Assembly (NCBI GenBank): GCA_029821255.1
Contig: JALGTS010000064.1
Coordinates: 1 to 6,747, forward strand
Direction of reading: 5' to 3'
Origin: Candidatus Zipacnadia bacterium
Lineage (GTDB): Bacteria; Armatimonadota; Zipacnadia; Zipacnadales; Zipacnadaceae
Length of the DNA stretch: 6,747 nucleotides
Shown here: piece after piece, positions 6,093-6,747 of the stretch
How positions within the stretch are numbered: the first letter of the stretch is position 1
Layout: each line of letters starts with the position of its first letter
Notes under the pieces: model-generated
What the model was told of the DNA's origin: nothing
Database searches by the model: none
What the model saw: the letters and a program-made list of their open reading frames with translations, nothing else
Made by a program: the position numbers and the translations under genes

Positions 6093-6747
6093 TTATCTCT
6101 CTAGACCCAGCATCTCCACAACTGCTTCAGTCTGAGCTGGCGCCTTCTCCGGTTCCTCAACCATTGTCAACGCCCGATCCGGATCCTTCAGCCCATGACC
6201 AGTCAATGTGCAGACCACCACTGCCGGTTCGTCCCCAAAGAAGCCTTCATCAGCCAGCTTTATTACTCCAGCAACACCAGCTCCCGAAGCCGGCTCGACA
6301 AATATTCCCTCACTGGCGCCCAGTTCACGGTAGGCCTGCAGTATCTCTTCATCGCTGACCACTCCTACCAGACCGTCAGATTCCTGCACCGCCGCCGCTG
6401 CTTCTTTCCACCGCGCAGGGTTGCCAATGCGAATCGCAGTGGCAACTGTTTCGGGATGGGCAACTGGCTCACCCCGTACCATCGGGGCAGCACCCGCTGC
6501 CTGAAAGCCTAACATCCGCGGCAGAGAGCTGGTCTTGCCTACTTCGTAATACTGCTTATATCCCCACCAATAGGCAGTAATATTGCCAGCATTACCCACA
6601 GGCAGAGCATGAAAATCAGGCGCTCGCCCCAACGCATCGCAGACCTCAAACGCTGCGGTCTTCTGGCCCTCCAGCCGATATGGATTAAGCGAATTAACCA
6701 GCGCTACTGGATAATTATCGGTGATCTCGCGGACAATATCCAGACAA
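6093..6747 (-). CDS. thrC: Threonine synthase, C-terminal part (5' end beyond the window)
   Basis: The frame runs in from the right edge and stops at TAA (6095-6093), giving the last 217 residues of a PLP enzyme that turns O-phosphohomoserine into threonine. Visible marks: VNSLNPYRLEGQKTAAFEV (visible residues 17-35), the glycine-rich PLP-phosphate loop LPVGNAGNITAYWWGYK (48-64), VEPASGAGVAG (150-160) and CTLTGHGLKDPD (179-190). These together separate threonine synthase from other fold-type II PLP enzymes. The PLP-binding lysine lies in the missing N-terminal part. The class I bacterial enzyme is roughly 350 residues, so about 60% is present. A short tail rich in Glu, Ala and Val follows the last conserved motif. 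purC begins 22 bases downstream on the same strand, suggesting co-transcription of an amino-acid gene and a purine gene. Confidence 0.96.
   Translation of the reverse strand, partial: CLDIVREITDNYPVALVNSLNPYRLEGQKTAAFEVCDALGRAPDFHALPVGNAGNITAYWWGYKQYYEVGKTSSLPRMLGFQAAGAAPMVRGEPVAHPETVATAIRIGNPARWKEAAAAVQESDGLVGVVSDEEILQAYRELGASEGIFVEPASGAGVAGVIKLADEGFFGDEPAVVVCTLTGHGLKDPDRALTMVEEPEKAPAQTEAVVEMLGLER

Noticed and set aside
5777..6358. Plus-strand open frame of 193 codons antisense to purC and thrC
   Set aside because: It lies opposite two genes with clear family motifs, and its translation is rich in Pro, His, Arg and Gln, typical of an antisense shadow.

Overview
The window is compact bacterial DNA, moderately GC-rich by eye, with short intergenic gaps, overlapping stop/start codons and clear Shine-Dalgarno sites. 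The gene content is bacterial (FtsH, TilS, FolK, PurC, ThrC). A tilS-ftsH-folK neighbourhood recalls the tilS/hpt/ftsH/folate clusters of Firmicutes and Actinobacteria, but the hpt gene usually found between tilS and ftsH is missing and the rest of the order is not one I can tie to a phylum. I leave the lineage open; an uncultured bacterium is plausible.

Left part, plus strand (1-1102): the 3' end of an unrecognised gene (1-169), then, 39 bases on, a nine-helix membrane protein (209-1102). The second gene is the most interesting item. It has no obvious housekeeping identity, but it carries the catalytic layout of the presenilin/signal peptide peptidase family of intramembrane aspartyl proteases. 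There is an Asp in one helix followed by a GP-x-x-M-x-L stretch, then a G-L-G-D-F-I-F motif in the next helix, then a P-L-L-P variant of the PAL motif two helices later. Charge distribution suggests the catalytic helices are oriented as in signal peptide peptidase, opposite to presenilin.

Right part, minus strand (6747 down to 1114): a tightly packed run read as thrC (3' part only) - purC - tilS - ftsH - folK. Threonine synthase and SAICAR synthetase serve threonine and purine synthesis, TilS makes the lysidine wobble base in tRNA-Ile, FtsH is the membrane AAA+ zinc protease, and FolK makes the pyrophosphorylated pterin for folate. Junctions are 22 bases (thrC-purC), about 118 bases (purC-tilS, the only sizeable gap), 4 bases (tilS-ftsH, where the last tilS codons form the ftsH ribosome site) and a 1-base TAATG overlap (ftsH-folK). 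The two gene blocks converge, with only 11 bases between the stop codons of the membrane protease candidate and folK.

Other points worth attention are an eight-G run inside tilS that replaces a usually conserved Glu, and several starts that are best set by the ribosome sites rather than by the longest reading frame. I saw no RNA genes, CRISPR, insertion sequences or convincing intrinsic terminators.
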